DNA of 24,142 nt, from assembly GCA_051953655.1 (NCBI GenBank), contig JBQCIO010000163.1, positions 1-24,142 on the forward strand, read 5' to 3'. Both the position numbers and the translations under genes were made by a program. Shown piece after piece: positions 1 through 7,654 of the stretch. Below the pieces are notes generated by a model, which saw nothing but the letters and a program-made list of their open reading frames with translations, was not told the DNA's origin and made no database searches. Each line of letters opens with the position of its first letter. Positions within the stretch are counted from its first letter, which is position 1. The DNA is from JBQCHF01 sp051953655. Its GTDB lineage: Bacteria > Actinomycetota > Actinomycetes > Motilibacterales > Motilibacteraceae.

Positions 1-128
1 GGGGGGGGGGCGGGGGGGCGGGGGGGGGGGGCGCGGGCGGGCGGCGGCCCCCCCACCCCTCCCTCTGGTTTTTGTGGGGGGGGGGCCCCCCCCCCCAAAC
101 CCTTTGGGTGGGGGGCCCCCCCCGACCC
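1..128. other. Low-complexity G/C homopolymer tract, probable contig-end artefact
   Basis: The stretch is almost entirely runs of G or C (several of 8 to 13 bases), with a small inverted repeat CCCAAA...TTTGGG near 97-109. Normal high-GC coding composition begins near 130. Such runs are typical of low-quality read ends or a collapsed assembly end. I see no gene in it and would not interpret it biologically. Confidence 0.6.
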
Positions 129-325
129 AATAAGAACGATCATGAAGGTGACGTGAGCCGGCCGCCGGACCGGCCCCGCACGCGGCTCCCTCCGTCACCA
201 GCGCCGGTGGCCTTGCCCAGGGGACCGCAGCCGGGCGTCGGGTCGAACCAGCTGCATGAGGGGACCCTCACTCGCCGAGCATCGGGTCAGGGTCCCCCCA
301 CACCCCATGCGCAAGGATGCGAACC
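129..325 (+). promoter_or_regulatory. glnE upstream region with a 9-bp perfect inverted repeat
   Basis: This is non-coding upstream sequence of glnE. It contains GGGGACCCT at 260-268 and its exact reverse complement AGGGTCCCC at 289-297, separated by 20 bases and ending about 28 bases before the chosen start. It could be an RNA hairpin in the glnE leader, an operator, or the terminator of an unseen upstream gene; no T-run follows it. AAGGA at 313-317 is the best ribosome binding site. I see no convincing promoter hexamers. Confidence 0.4.
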
Positions 326-3300
326 GTGGCGGAGGGCGAGCGGCAGAGGACGGGCGCGGGGCGGCTGGCCCGGCTGGGGTTCGTCGACGTCGGGCGCACC
401 GCGCGGCTGCTCGACGGCGGGGCGCTGGTGGCGCCGGAGAACGGCGGCCCGCTGGGGGAGGAGCTGATCGAGGCGCTGGCCGGCGCCGCCGACCCCGACG
501 CCGCGGTGCTCGGGCTGACCAGGCTGGTCGAGGCGCTCGGCCCGGACGCCGCCGCCCTGCGCAGGGCGCTGGAGGTCGACGAGGAGCTGCGCGACCGGCT
601 GGCCGCCGTGCTCGGGGCCAGCCTCGCCCTCACCGACCACCTGGCCCGCCACCCGCGCGACTGGCGGCTGCTGGCCACCGGCAGCGAGGACAGCCCCGAG
701 CCGGCGGCCGTCCGCGCGGAGCTGCTCGGGGCGGTCGGCTCCGACGGGACGTCGGAGACCCCGGTGGCGGACCCGGCGAGGACGCTGGAGGGGCTCGCCC
801 CCGCCGACGCCCTGCGGGTCGCCTACCGGCGCCGGCTGCTCGACCTCGCCGGCCGGGACCTCACCGGGGTCACCGACGTGGCCTCGGCCGCGGCCGAGCT
901 GGCCGACCTCGCCGCCGCGACGCTCGACGCCGCGCTGGCCATCGCCCGCGCCGAGCTGCCCGCCGACGCCGCACCCTGCCGGCTCGCGGTCATCGGCATG
1001 GGCAAGTGCGGCGGCCGCGAGCTGAACTACGTCAGCGACGTCGACGTCGTCTTCGTCGCGCAGCCGGAGGGCGACGGCGACGAGGGCGAGGCGCTGCGCA
1101 CGGGCACCCGGCTGGCCAGCGGCCTGATGCGGGTCTGCAGCGCCGCCACCGCCGAGGGCACGATCTGGCCGGTCGACGCGAACCTGCGGCCGGAGGGCAA
1201 GGACGGCCCGCTGGTGCGCACCCTGGCCAGCCACCGTGCCTACTACGAGCGGTGGGCGCGCACCTGGGAGTTCCAGGCCCTGCTCAAGGCGCGTCCGGTG
1301 GCCGGCGACGTCGGGCTGGGCGAGGAGTACGCCCGCACGATCCTGCCGCTGGTGTGGCAGGCCGCCGAGCGCCCGAACTTCGTGCCCGACGTCCAGCAGA
1401 TGCGCCGCCGGGTGGAGGAGCACATCCCCGCCGCCGAGGCCGACCGCCAGCTCAAGCTCGGCCCAGGAGGGCTGCGGGACGTCGAGTTCTCCGTCCAGCT
1501 GCTGCAGCTCGTGCACGGTCGCGCCGACGACCGGCTGCGCAGCGGCAACACCCTCGAGGCCCTCGAGGAGCTGAGCACCCACGGCTACGTCGGCCGCGAC
1601 GACGCCGCCGAGCTCGACCGCGCCTACCGGTTCCTGCGCTCGCTGGAGCACCGGATCCAGCTGCACCGGCTGCGCCGTACGCACGTGGTCCCCGACGACG
1701 AGGCCGACCTGCGCCGTCTGGGCCGGTCGCTCGGGTACCGCTCCGACGCCGCGTCGGAGGTGGTCGCCGTGTGGCGCCGGCACGGCCGCGAGGTGCGCAG
1801 GCTGCACGAGAAGCTGTTCTACCGCCCGCTTCTCGACGCCGTCGCCCGGCTCGCGCCGGAGGAGGTGCGGCTCAGCCCGGCCGCGGCCGAGGCCCGGCTG
1901 CGGGCCCTCGGCTACGCCGACCCCGAGGGGGCGCTGCGGCACATCTCCGCCCTCACCAGCGGTGTGAGCCGCCGAGCGGCCATCCAGCGCACGCTGCTGC
2001 CGGTGCTGCTCGGCTGGTTCGCCGACGCCCCCGACCCCGACGCCGGCCTGCTCGCGTTCCGGCAGGTGAGCGAGGCGCTGGGGAGCACCCACTGGTACCT
2101 GCGCGTGCTGCGCGACGAGGGCGCCACCGCCGAGCGGATGGCCCGGATCCTGTCCACCAGCCGCTACGCCGTCGAGCTGCTGCTGCGGGCCCCTGAGGCC
2201 GTGCAGCTGCTGGCCGACGACGACGAGCTGGTGCCGCGCGGACGGGCCGCCCTGCTGGACGAGGCGCTCGCCTCCGCCCGCCGCTACGACGACCCGGTCC
2301 AGGGCGTCACCGCCGTGCGCGCCGTGCGCCGCCGCGAGCTGTTCCGCACCGCGGTGGCGGACCTGCTCGGGCTGCTGGACGTGCGCGGCGTGGGTGACGC
2401 GCTCACCGACGTCGCCGTGGCCACCATCGCCGGCGGCCTCGACGCCGCCACCCGGGCGGTCGTGGCCGAGCGGCGGAGTCCGCTGCCCACCCGGCTGGCC
2501 GTGATCGGCATGGGCCGGCTCGGCGGCCACGAGCTCGGCTACGGCAGCGATGCGGACGTCCTGCTCGTCCACGACCCGCTGCCCGGCGCCGACGAGCAGG
2601 ACGCCCACGCCGCCGCCCTCGCCGTCGTCCAGGAGCTGCGCCGGCTGCTCGCCCTGCCCGCCCCCGACCCGCCGCTGCTGCTCGACGCCGACCTGCGCCC
2701 CGAGGGACGCAACGGCCCCCTCGTGCGCACCCTCGGCTCCTACGCCGCCTACTACGCGCGGTGGTCGCTGGTCTGGGAGGCCCAGGCCCTGCTGCGGGCG
2801 GCACCGGTGGCCGGCGACCCGGCGCTGGGGGCGGAGTTCCTCGCCCTCGTCGAGCCGCTGCGCTACCCGCCCGGCGGGCTGTCCGAGCACGACGTGCGCG
2901 AGGTGCGCCGGCTCAAGGCCCGGATGGAGGCCGAGCGCCTGCCGCGCGGCGCCGATCCCACGCTGCACACCAAGCTCGGCCGGGGCGGGCTGTCCGACGT
3001 CGAGTGGACCGCGCAGCTGCTGCAGCTGCGTCATGCCGGGCAGGTGCCCACGCTGCGGACCCCGCGCACCCTCGACGTCCTCGACGCGGCCGTCGACGCC
3101 GGGCTGCTCGCGGCCGAGGACCGCGACGTCCTGGCCGAGGCCTGGCGCACCGCCACCCGGCTGCGCAACGCGGTGTCGCTGGTGCGCGGTCGCCCCGGCG
3201 ACCTGCTGCCGACCGATGTGCGCGAACTGGCCGGCATCGCGTGGGCGGTCGGTTACCCTCCGGGATCGACCGGTGCGGTCCTCGACGACTACCGCCGAGT

Positions 3301-3346
3301 GGTGCGACGGTCCAGAGCCGTCGTGGAGAGGACGTTCTACGCATGA
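326..3346 (+). CDS. glnE: Bifunctional glutamine synthetase adenylyltransferase/deadenylyltransferase GlnE
   Basis: GlnE adenylylates and deadenylylates glutamine synthetase to tune nitrogen assimilation in the cytoplasm. The protein is about 1006 aa, the usual length for actinobacterial GlnE. It carries two nucleotidyltransferase domains, each with the G-x-G-[KR]-x-G-G-x-E-L-x(3)-S-D-x-D signature: the N-terminal copy (GMGKCGGRELNYVSDVD) lies near residues 222-240 and the C-terminal copy (GMGRLGGHELGYGSDAD) near 728-745. By family knowledge the N-terminal domain removes AMP and the C-terminal one adds it. An ATG exists at 317, but the AAGGA at 313-317 runs into it and sits 8 nt before the in-frame GTG at 326, so I prefer 326. 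The stop overlaps the next gene as ATGA (3343-3346). No glutamine synthetase gene is in the window. Confidence 0.95.
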   Translation: MAEGERQRTGAGRLARLGFVDVGRTARLLDGGALVAPENGGPLGEELIEALAGAADPDAAVLGLTRLVEALGPDAAALRRALEVDEELRDRLAAVLGASLALTDHLARHPRDWRLLATGSEDSPEPAAVRAELLGAVGSDGTSETPVADPARTLEGLAPADALRVAYRRRLLDLAGRDLTGVTDVASAAAELADLAAATLDAALAIARAELPADAAPCRLAVIGMGKCGGRELNYVSDVDVVFVAQPEGDGDEGEALRTGTRLASGLMRVCSAATAEGTIWPVDANLRPEGKDGPLVRTLASHRAYYERWARTWEFQALLKARPVAGDVGLGEEYARTILPLVWQAAERPNFVPDVQQMRRRVEEHIPAAEADRQLKLGPGGLRDVEFSVQLLQLVHGRADDRLRSGNTLEALEELSTHGYVGRDDAAELDRAYRFLRSLEHRIQLHRLRRTHVVPDDEADLRRLGRSLGYRSDAASEVVAVWRRHGREVRRLHEKLFYRPLLDAVARLAPEEVRLSPAAAEARLRALGYADPEGALRHISALTSGVSRRAAIQRTLLPVLLGWFADAPDPDAGLLAFRQVSEALGSTHWYLRVLRDEGATAERMARILSTSRYAVELLLRAPEAVQLLADDDELVPRGRAALLDEALASARRYDDPVQGVTAVRAVRRRELFRTAVADLLGLLDVRGVGDALTDVAVATIAGGLDAATRAVVAERRSPLPTRLAVIGMGRLGGHELGYGSDADVLLVHDPLPGADEQDAHAAALAVVQELRRLLALPAPDPPLLLDADLRPEGRNGPLVRTLGSYAAYYARWSLVWEAQALLRAAPVAGDPALGAEFLALVEPLRYPPGGLSEHDVREVRRLKARMEAERLPRGADPTLHTKLGRGGLSDVEWTAQLLQLRHAGQVPTLRTPRTLDVLDAAVDAGLLAAEDRDVLAEAWRTATRLRNAVSLVRGRPGDLLPTDVRELAGIAWAVGYPPGSTGAVLDDYRRVVRRSRAVVERTFYA

Positions 3347-4737
3347 GCGCCACGGCGGCCGGTCGCAGGGTGCGGGTCGTCGACGTGCTGCGCCACCGCG
3401 AGGTCGCCGGCCTGGTCTGCGGCCAGGTGCTCAGCGACTGGGGCGACCAGGTCGCCCGGGTGGCCCTGGCGATGCTCATCCTGCGCGAGTACGACAGCGC
3501 CCTGCTCGCGGCCCTCGTCTTCGCCGTCTCCTACGCCCCGGGCATGCTGGGAGCGGCGCTGCTCGGCCCACTGGCCGACCGGTTGCCCCGCCGCGAGGTG
3601 CTTCTCGCCTGCGACGCCGCCCGCGGCCTGCTGCTCGTGCTCCTCGCCCTGCTGTCGGTGCGGGGCGGGCCGGTCCTGCTCCTGCTCGTGGTGCTGCTGG
3701 TCGCCCAGCTCATCGAGGCCCCGTTCACCTCCGCGCGGCGCGCGCTCCTGGCGGACCTGCTGCCCGACCCGGCGCGCTACTACGCGGCCGAGGGGCTCAT
3801 GCGGGTGCTCTACCAGGCCGACCAGGCGGTCGGGTTCCTGCTGGGGGGCGCCGTGGTGGCGCTCGTCGGCCCCGAGGCCGGGCTGCTGCTCGACGCCGTC
3901 AGCTTCGGGGTCAGCGCCCTGCTCGTGCTGGCCCTGGTCCGTCGCCGGCCCGCCGCCCTGCAGTCCACCCCCGGGCTGCGCGGCTTCCTCGCCGACCTGG
4001 CCGAGGGCACCCGGTTGGTCCGGCGTGACTCCCGCCGCCGGGCGCTGCTGCTCGTCGGCTGGGGGTCGACGGTCTTCCTGGTGGCACCGGAGGGCGCCGG
4101 CCTGGCCTACGCCCGCGCCCACGGCGGAGGGTCGCTGTCCGGGGGCCTCCTGCTCGCCGCCCTCCCGCTCGGGGCGGCCGCGGGAGCCGCGCTCATCCTC
4201 CGTCGGCCCCCGGCCGATCAGCTCGGCCTGGTGCTGCCCCTGGCCGTCGCCGGCTCCACCGTCCTGCTCGGCGCCGCCGTGGACCCGCCGGTCGCCGTCG
4301 CGGCGGTGCTGTGGGCGGTCAGCGGCGGATGCCAGGGCTTCATGCTCACCCTCATCGCGACGCTCGTGACGGTCACGCCCCCCGAGGCTCGCGGGCGCGT
4401 CAACGGCCTGGCCTCGGCCGGGTTCGCCACCGCCGGCGCGGCCTCCTTCGCCCTGGCCGGATGGCTGTCGGACCGCGCGACTCCCGCATTCGCCGTCACC
4501 CTCGCCGGCGTGCTGGGCCTGGCGGTGCTCGGCCTGGCCGCGCGGGTGTGGCCGGAGGCCGCGCTGCGCCGCGCGGTGCTCGCTGCCGCCGCCGCGTCGC
4601 CGGCGTCGACGCCGGCTCCCGGCGCCCCGACCGAGCGGCCGGCGGAGGCGTCGGCCGAGCGGGACGCTCCTGCTCCGGCCGCGCTCACGCTGCCCGAGCC
4701 GCGCGCCGCGGCGGTCCGCACCGGCGACCCCGCCTGA
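3343..4737 (+). CDS. MFS family transporter
   Basis: The 464-aa product is hydrophobic with about twelve predicted membrane spans and is a Major Facilitator Superfamily exporter-like protein. The loop between the second and third spans has a motif-A-like sequence, GPLADRLPRREVL at residues 75-87, in which P replaces the usual G. The start ATG shares four bases with the glnE stop, and GGAGAGG lies at 3324-3330. That implies co-transcription and translational coupling with glnE. After the last span, from roughly residue 410, comes a cytoplasmic-looking Ala/Pro/Glu-rich tail of about 50 residues. The substrate cannot be read from the sequence; coupling to glnE is not by itself evidence for nitrogen transport. 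Confidence 0.85.
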   Translation: MSATAAGRRVRVVDVLRHREVAGLVCGQVLSDWGDQVARVALAMLILREYDSALLAALVFAVSYAPGMLGAALLGPLADRLPRREVLLACDAARGLLLVLLALLSVRGGPVLLLLVVLLVAQLIEAPFTSARRALLADLLPDPARYYAAEGLMRVLYQADQAVGFLLGGAVVALVGPEAGLLLDAVSFGVSALLVLALVRRRPAALQSTPGLRGFLADLAEGTRLVRRDSRRRALLLVGWGSTVFLVAPEGAGLAYARAHGGGSLSGGLLLAALPLGAAAGAALILRRPPADQLGLVLPLAVAGSTVLLGAAVDPPVAVAAVLWAVSGGCQGFMLTLIATLVTVTPPEARGRVNGLASAGFATAGAASFALAGWLSDRATPAFAVTLAGVLGLAVLGLAARVWPEAALRRAVLAAAAASPASTPAPGAPTERPAEASAERDAPAPAALTLPEPRAAAVRTGDPA

Positions 4738-4869
4738 GGCCGGCGCCGCGGGCCGTTCGCCCCTGCCGCAGCCGTGCGGACGCCGGGAGGGTGGGAGACG
4801 GACGACGGTGACCGGTCGGCGGAGGGACGCTGACCGCTGCCGACGGCACCCCGGAGGCGGGAGGCGGCG

Positions 4870-5574
4870 ATGACTGGGGCCCGTCCCGGCCGGCCGACCG
4901 GCCGGGCGAGGGGTCGGGGACGCGATGGTGCGGAGGATCCGGCCGCGGCTCGCCATGACGCGCCGCACCCAGCACCCCCTGGGCCGCCGGACCCCCGCCG
5001 CACCCGGCGGCACCCGACCGTCACACCAGCCGGTTACCCGCACGAGCTCGAGCGCGACGTCGTCCTGGCCGACGGCCGGACGGTGCACGTGCGGCCGGTG
5101 GTCCCGCAGGACCTCACCGCGCTGCGGGCCGCGCTGCAGGCCGCCGAGCCCTCCCTCGTGCACTCGCGATTCCTCGGGGCGGCACCGCCGGACCGGCTCA
5201 TCGCGCGCCGGCTGCGGGCCATGGACTACCGCCACGACCTCGCGCTGGTGGTGCTCGACGGCGAGCAGCGGCTGGTCGTCGTGGTGGAGTACGCCGTCGG
5301 CAGCACCGGCGAGGCCGACCTCGCGATCGCGCTGTCCCCGGACTGGCAGGGCGCCGGCCTGGGCACGTCGCTGGTGCGCCTGCTCGCCCTGGCCGCCCGC
5401 GAGCGCGGGGTGCGCCGGCTCACCGCCGTGTTCGCCCCGGACAACACCGCCGTGGCCCGGCTGCTGGACGGCGTCGGCGTCCCGGTGACCCGCGGCCGCG
5501 CCCACGGCCTGGGCGTGATCGAGCTCGACCTGCTCGCCGTGCCGGTCCCGCCGCCGCCCCCGCTCACCGGCTGA
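4870..5574 (+). CDS. GNAT family N-acetyltransferase
   Basis: The 234-aa product has a GNAT acyl-CoA-binding motif A, QGAGLGTSL at residues 160-168, after a beta-rich segment (LALVVLD, LVVVVEYAV, ADLAIALSPDWQ) and before an alpha-helix and FAPDNTAVARLL, which fits the fold. Residues 1-55 are Arg/Pro-rich and probably disordered. The ATG at 4870 is preceded by GGGAGG at 4859-4864 with 5 nt spacing. It is the only ATG, GTG or TTG in frame before the domain, so the long N-terminus is likely real. The gene lies 132 bp after the MFS gene and 2 bp before the next small gene. The acceptor (protein, antibiotic or small molecule) is unknown. It has only the single C-terminal domain. Confidence 0.8.
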   Translation: MTGARPGRPTGRARGRGRDGAEDPAAARHDAPHPAPPGPPDPRRTRRHPTVTPAGYPHELERDVVLADGRTVHVRPVVPQDLTALRAALQAAEPSLVHSRFLGAAPPDRLIARRLRAMDYRHDLALVVLDGEQRLVVVVEYAVGSTGEADLAIALSPDWQGAGLGTSLVRLLALAARERGVRRLTAVFAPDNTAVARLLDGVGVPVTRGRAHGLGVIELDLLAVPVPPPPPLTG

Positions 5575-5576
5575 TC

Positions 5577-5972
5577 GTGCACTTGGAGGGGCGGGGTGAG
5601 AGGGCTCAACTGGCGCGGACGGCTGCCGACACGAGCAGCATGCGGGTGGAGGTGACCAGGGCCGGTGCCGGGGGGCCGGAGGTGCGCACCGGCATGAGCG
5701 GGCCGCGACGGGTGTGGGTGCGCGAGGTGGTCCTGCACTGCGGCGAGATCGAGGACGCCAACGCGCTCGCCGCCGTGGTGGCCGCCCTGCCCGGCGCCGA
5801 CGGGCCGCACCGGGCGGTGGGCGGGGGGTGGCAGGTGCGCCTCGAGGTCGAGGTGACGGCCCAGCGCAGCTGGGAGTCCTCGGAGCAGACCGGGCGCCGC
5901 GGGGCACGGATCCTGCTCACCGCCTACGAGCACGAGCGCTCCCGGCGGGCCGAGCGCGCCGGTCGTCGCTGA
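5577..5972 (+). CDS. Small conserved-looking hypothetical protein
   Basis: This 131-aa frame follows the GNAT gene after a 2-nt gap and probably shares its transcript. I do not recognise a family. The C-terminal 90 residues are compositionally ordered: a beta-rich stretch (RRVWVREVVLHCGEIEDANAL, an Ala/Leu helix, then WQVRLEVEVTAQRSW) and a charged C-terminal helix rich in Arg and Glu. The start is uncertain. GTG 5577 has no clear ribosome site, ATG 5640 is also weak, and ATG 5694 has GGAGG at 5678-5682, 11 nt upstream. The conserved-looking part begins near 5694, so a protein of about 92 aa is possible. It converges with the kinase gene 15 bp away. Confidence 0.55.
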   Translation: MHLEGRGERAQLARTAADTSSMRVEVTRAGAGGPEVRTGMSGPRRVWVREVVLHCGEIEDANALAAVVAALPGADGPHRAVGGGWQVRLEVEVTAQRSWESSEQTGRRGARILLTAYEHERSRRAERAGRR

Positions 5973-5973
5973 C

Positions 5974-5988
5974 GGCCTCGGGCAGGCC
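5974..5988. terminator. Weak hairpin between convergent genes
   Basis: GGCCT (5974-5978) pairs with AGGCC (5984-5988) around a 5-base loop in the 15-bp gap between two convergent stops. The stem is short and lacks a T-run, so its role as a bidirectional terminator is only suggested by position. Confidence 0.25.
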
Positions 5989-7253
5989 TAGAGCGCCCCC
6001 GCCTCGTCCAGCACGTCCTCGAGGATGCGCCGCATCGGCACGGTGGCCCCCAGCGTCGACGACAGCGCGAGGGTGCCCATCACGGCGCGGTGCTCGAGCA
6101 GGTAGGACGGCGGGAACCGGAGCCGGGACACGCCCTCCAGCGCCGCGCCGGGGTCCGTCCACCGGCTGGCCGACGTCGAGAGCCACTCGGTGCTGAAGGT
6201 GAACTCCGGCTGCGTCCAGATCCGGGTGTCGACGTCGAGCAGGTCCATGAGCGCCTCGGTGCTGGTGGCCTCGTCGGCCAGACCCGCCTCCACCCAGGCC
6301 TGCCGGATCTCCTCGCCCTTGTCCGACGCGGCGTAGGAGGCGGTGGTGGCGAAGAGTTGCGTGAACAGGCCCGCACCGGCCCCCACCGAGCCGAAGTCGA
6401 GCACGCCGAGCCGGCCGTCGGGCATCAGCCGGAAGTTGCCCGGGTGCGGGTCGGCGTGGATCGCGAACACCCGGCGCGGGGAGGCGAAGGTGAACTCGCA
6501 CAGCATGCTGCCGGCGGCGTCGCGCTGCTCCGCGGTGCCGCGCGCCACGACCTCGGTGAACGGCATGCCGTCGAGCCACTCGGTGACCAGCACCGACTCC
6601 GAGGCGTGCAGCACGGCCGGCACGTGGACGAAGCTGTCCTGCCAGCCCTGCGCGAAGCGGTGCATCCAGCCCGCCTCGAACTCGTAGTCGAGCTCCTCGG
6701 TGAGCCGCGCCGCGTGCTCGTCCAGCAGGGCCCGCAGGTCCAGCGAGGGCAGCAGCCGGCTCAGCAGCGGCGACATCGCCCGCAGCTGGGCCATGTCCGA
6801 GCGGACGGCCCGCGGAGCGTCGGGGTAGCGCAGCTTCACCGCAACGGGGCGCCCGTCGGTCCAGGTGGCCCGGTGGACCTGGCCGAGGCTGGCCGCCGCC
6901 ACCGCTTGCTCCTCGACCTCGACCCCGGCCGGCAGGACCGAGAGCAGCGGGGCCACCTTGGCGTAGGGCAGCGGGTCGGCCTGCTCGTAGAGGCGGCTGA
7001 GCGACTCGAGCTTGTCGGCGAGCTCCGGTGGCAGGGCGGAGGAGAACACGGCCAGGGCCTGGCCGAACTTCATCGCCGGGCCGCGCACCTTGGCCAGCGT
7101 CGTGACCAGCGCGTCCACGCTGGCCTGGGTGGCCTTGTCGTAGGCGGCGGCCCGGTCGGCACCCAGGGCCGCCCGGCCCGCGGCTCCGGCCATCCGTGCC
7201 CCGGCGCCCAACGGGACCCCCGCGAGCGACACCGCCCGACGCACCAGACCCAC
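5988..7253 (-). CDS. ABC1/UbiB (AarF) family atypical kinase-like protein
   Basis: The 421-aa product carries the full set of ABC1/ADCK motifs: KFGQ at residues 62-65, the Ala-rich loop AAASLGQVH at 119-127 that replaces the usual glycine loop, the ATP-binding lysine VAVK at 137-140, EELDYEFEA at 186-194, the catalytic HADPHPGNF at 266-274 and the metal-binding LDFG at 285-288. Family members support quinone or other lipid metabolism or handle isoprenoid-type lipids. The substrate here is unknown and no ubiquinone/menaquinone gene is nearby. The frame is open to GTG 7340, but AGGAAGGA at about 7265-7272 lies 11 nt before the GTG at 7253, so I start there. It is divergent from the MASE1-GGDEF-EAL gene and convergent with the small hypothetical gene. 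All catalytic motifs look intact. Confidence 0.88.
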   Translation of the reverse strand: MGLVRRAVSLAGVPLGAGARMAGAAGRAALGADRAAAYDKATQASVDALVTTLAKVRGPAMKFGQALAVFSSALPPELADKLESLSRLYEQADPLPYAKVAPLLSVLPAGVEVEEQAVAAASLGQVHRATWTDGRPVAVKLRYPDAPRAVRSDMAQLRAMSPLLSRLLPSLDLRALLDEHAARLTEELDYEFEAGWMHRFAQGWQDSFVHVPAVLHASESVLVTEWLDGMPFTEVVARGTAEQRDAAGSMLCEFTFASPRRVFAIHADPHPGNFRLMPDGRLGVLDFGSVGAGAGLFTQLFATTASYAASDKGEEIRQAWVEAGLADEATSTEALMDLLDVDTRIWTQPEFTFSTEWLSTSASRWTDPGAALEGVSRLRFPPSYLLEHRAVMGTLALSSTLGATVPMRRILEDVLDEAGAL

Positions 7254-7654
7254 GCTGCCGACCGTCCTTCCTCGCCTGCTGCCCTCGTTCCCCGTCCCGA
7301 CGGCTCCTACCGGCTGCACGTCGTACCTCCACGGTCGCACAGCGGCGCCGGGTCGGCGCGCCGGGACACCCGGGCCAGCCGGACGAATCGCGGCGAACCG
7401 AACGCGGGCGGCGCGGCCAGCGCGGTCCGGGATCAGGACGCGGGCGGGGCTGCCGATCAGCAGGACGCGCTCCTGCGCCGTGGGCCACGGTGTCGGGGGA
7501 CCGCCGCCGGCGTGGACAGCAGGACCGCGGTCCCGCCGGGCCTAGTGCGATCGGCTCATGCGGCCGGAAACGCCCGACGGTTGCATGAGCACGGTGGCAT
7601 GGGTTCGAGCACCAGCGGTCCAGCCAGCCAGAGCCCAGCCGGAGTCCAGCCGGC
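7254..7654. promoter_or_regulatory. Divergent intergenic region with palindromes
   Basis: This 400-bp spacer lies between the divergent kinase and MASE1-GGDEF-EAL genes and should hold both promoters. It contains a hairpin, GCAGGA-CGCGC-TCCTGC at 7460-7476, and a perfect 12-bp palindrome, GGACCGCGGTCC at 7522-7533. No convincing coding frame or recognisable promoter hexamer is visible. I checked for riboswitch-like segments of the GEMM type and did not find a match. Confidence 0.35.

Noticed and set aside
287..3034. A 915-codon open frame on the - strand opposite glnE
   Set aside because: glnE has intact domain motifs on the + strand, while this frame has only Gly/Val/Gln/Arg-rich composition.
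7254..7654. A second GEMM riboswitch before the MASE1-GGDEF-EAL gene
   Set aside because: The conserved GGGCAAACC, GACGCAAAGCC and GUAGC-GGG blocks do not occur in the right order.
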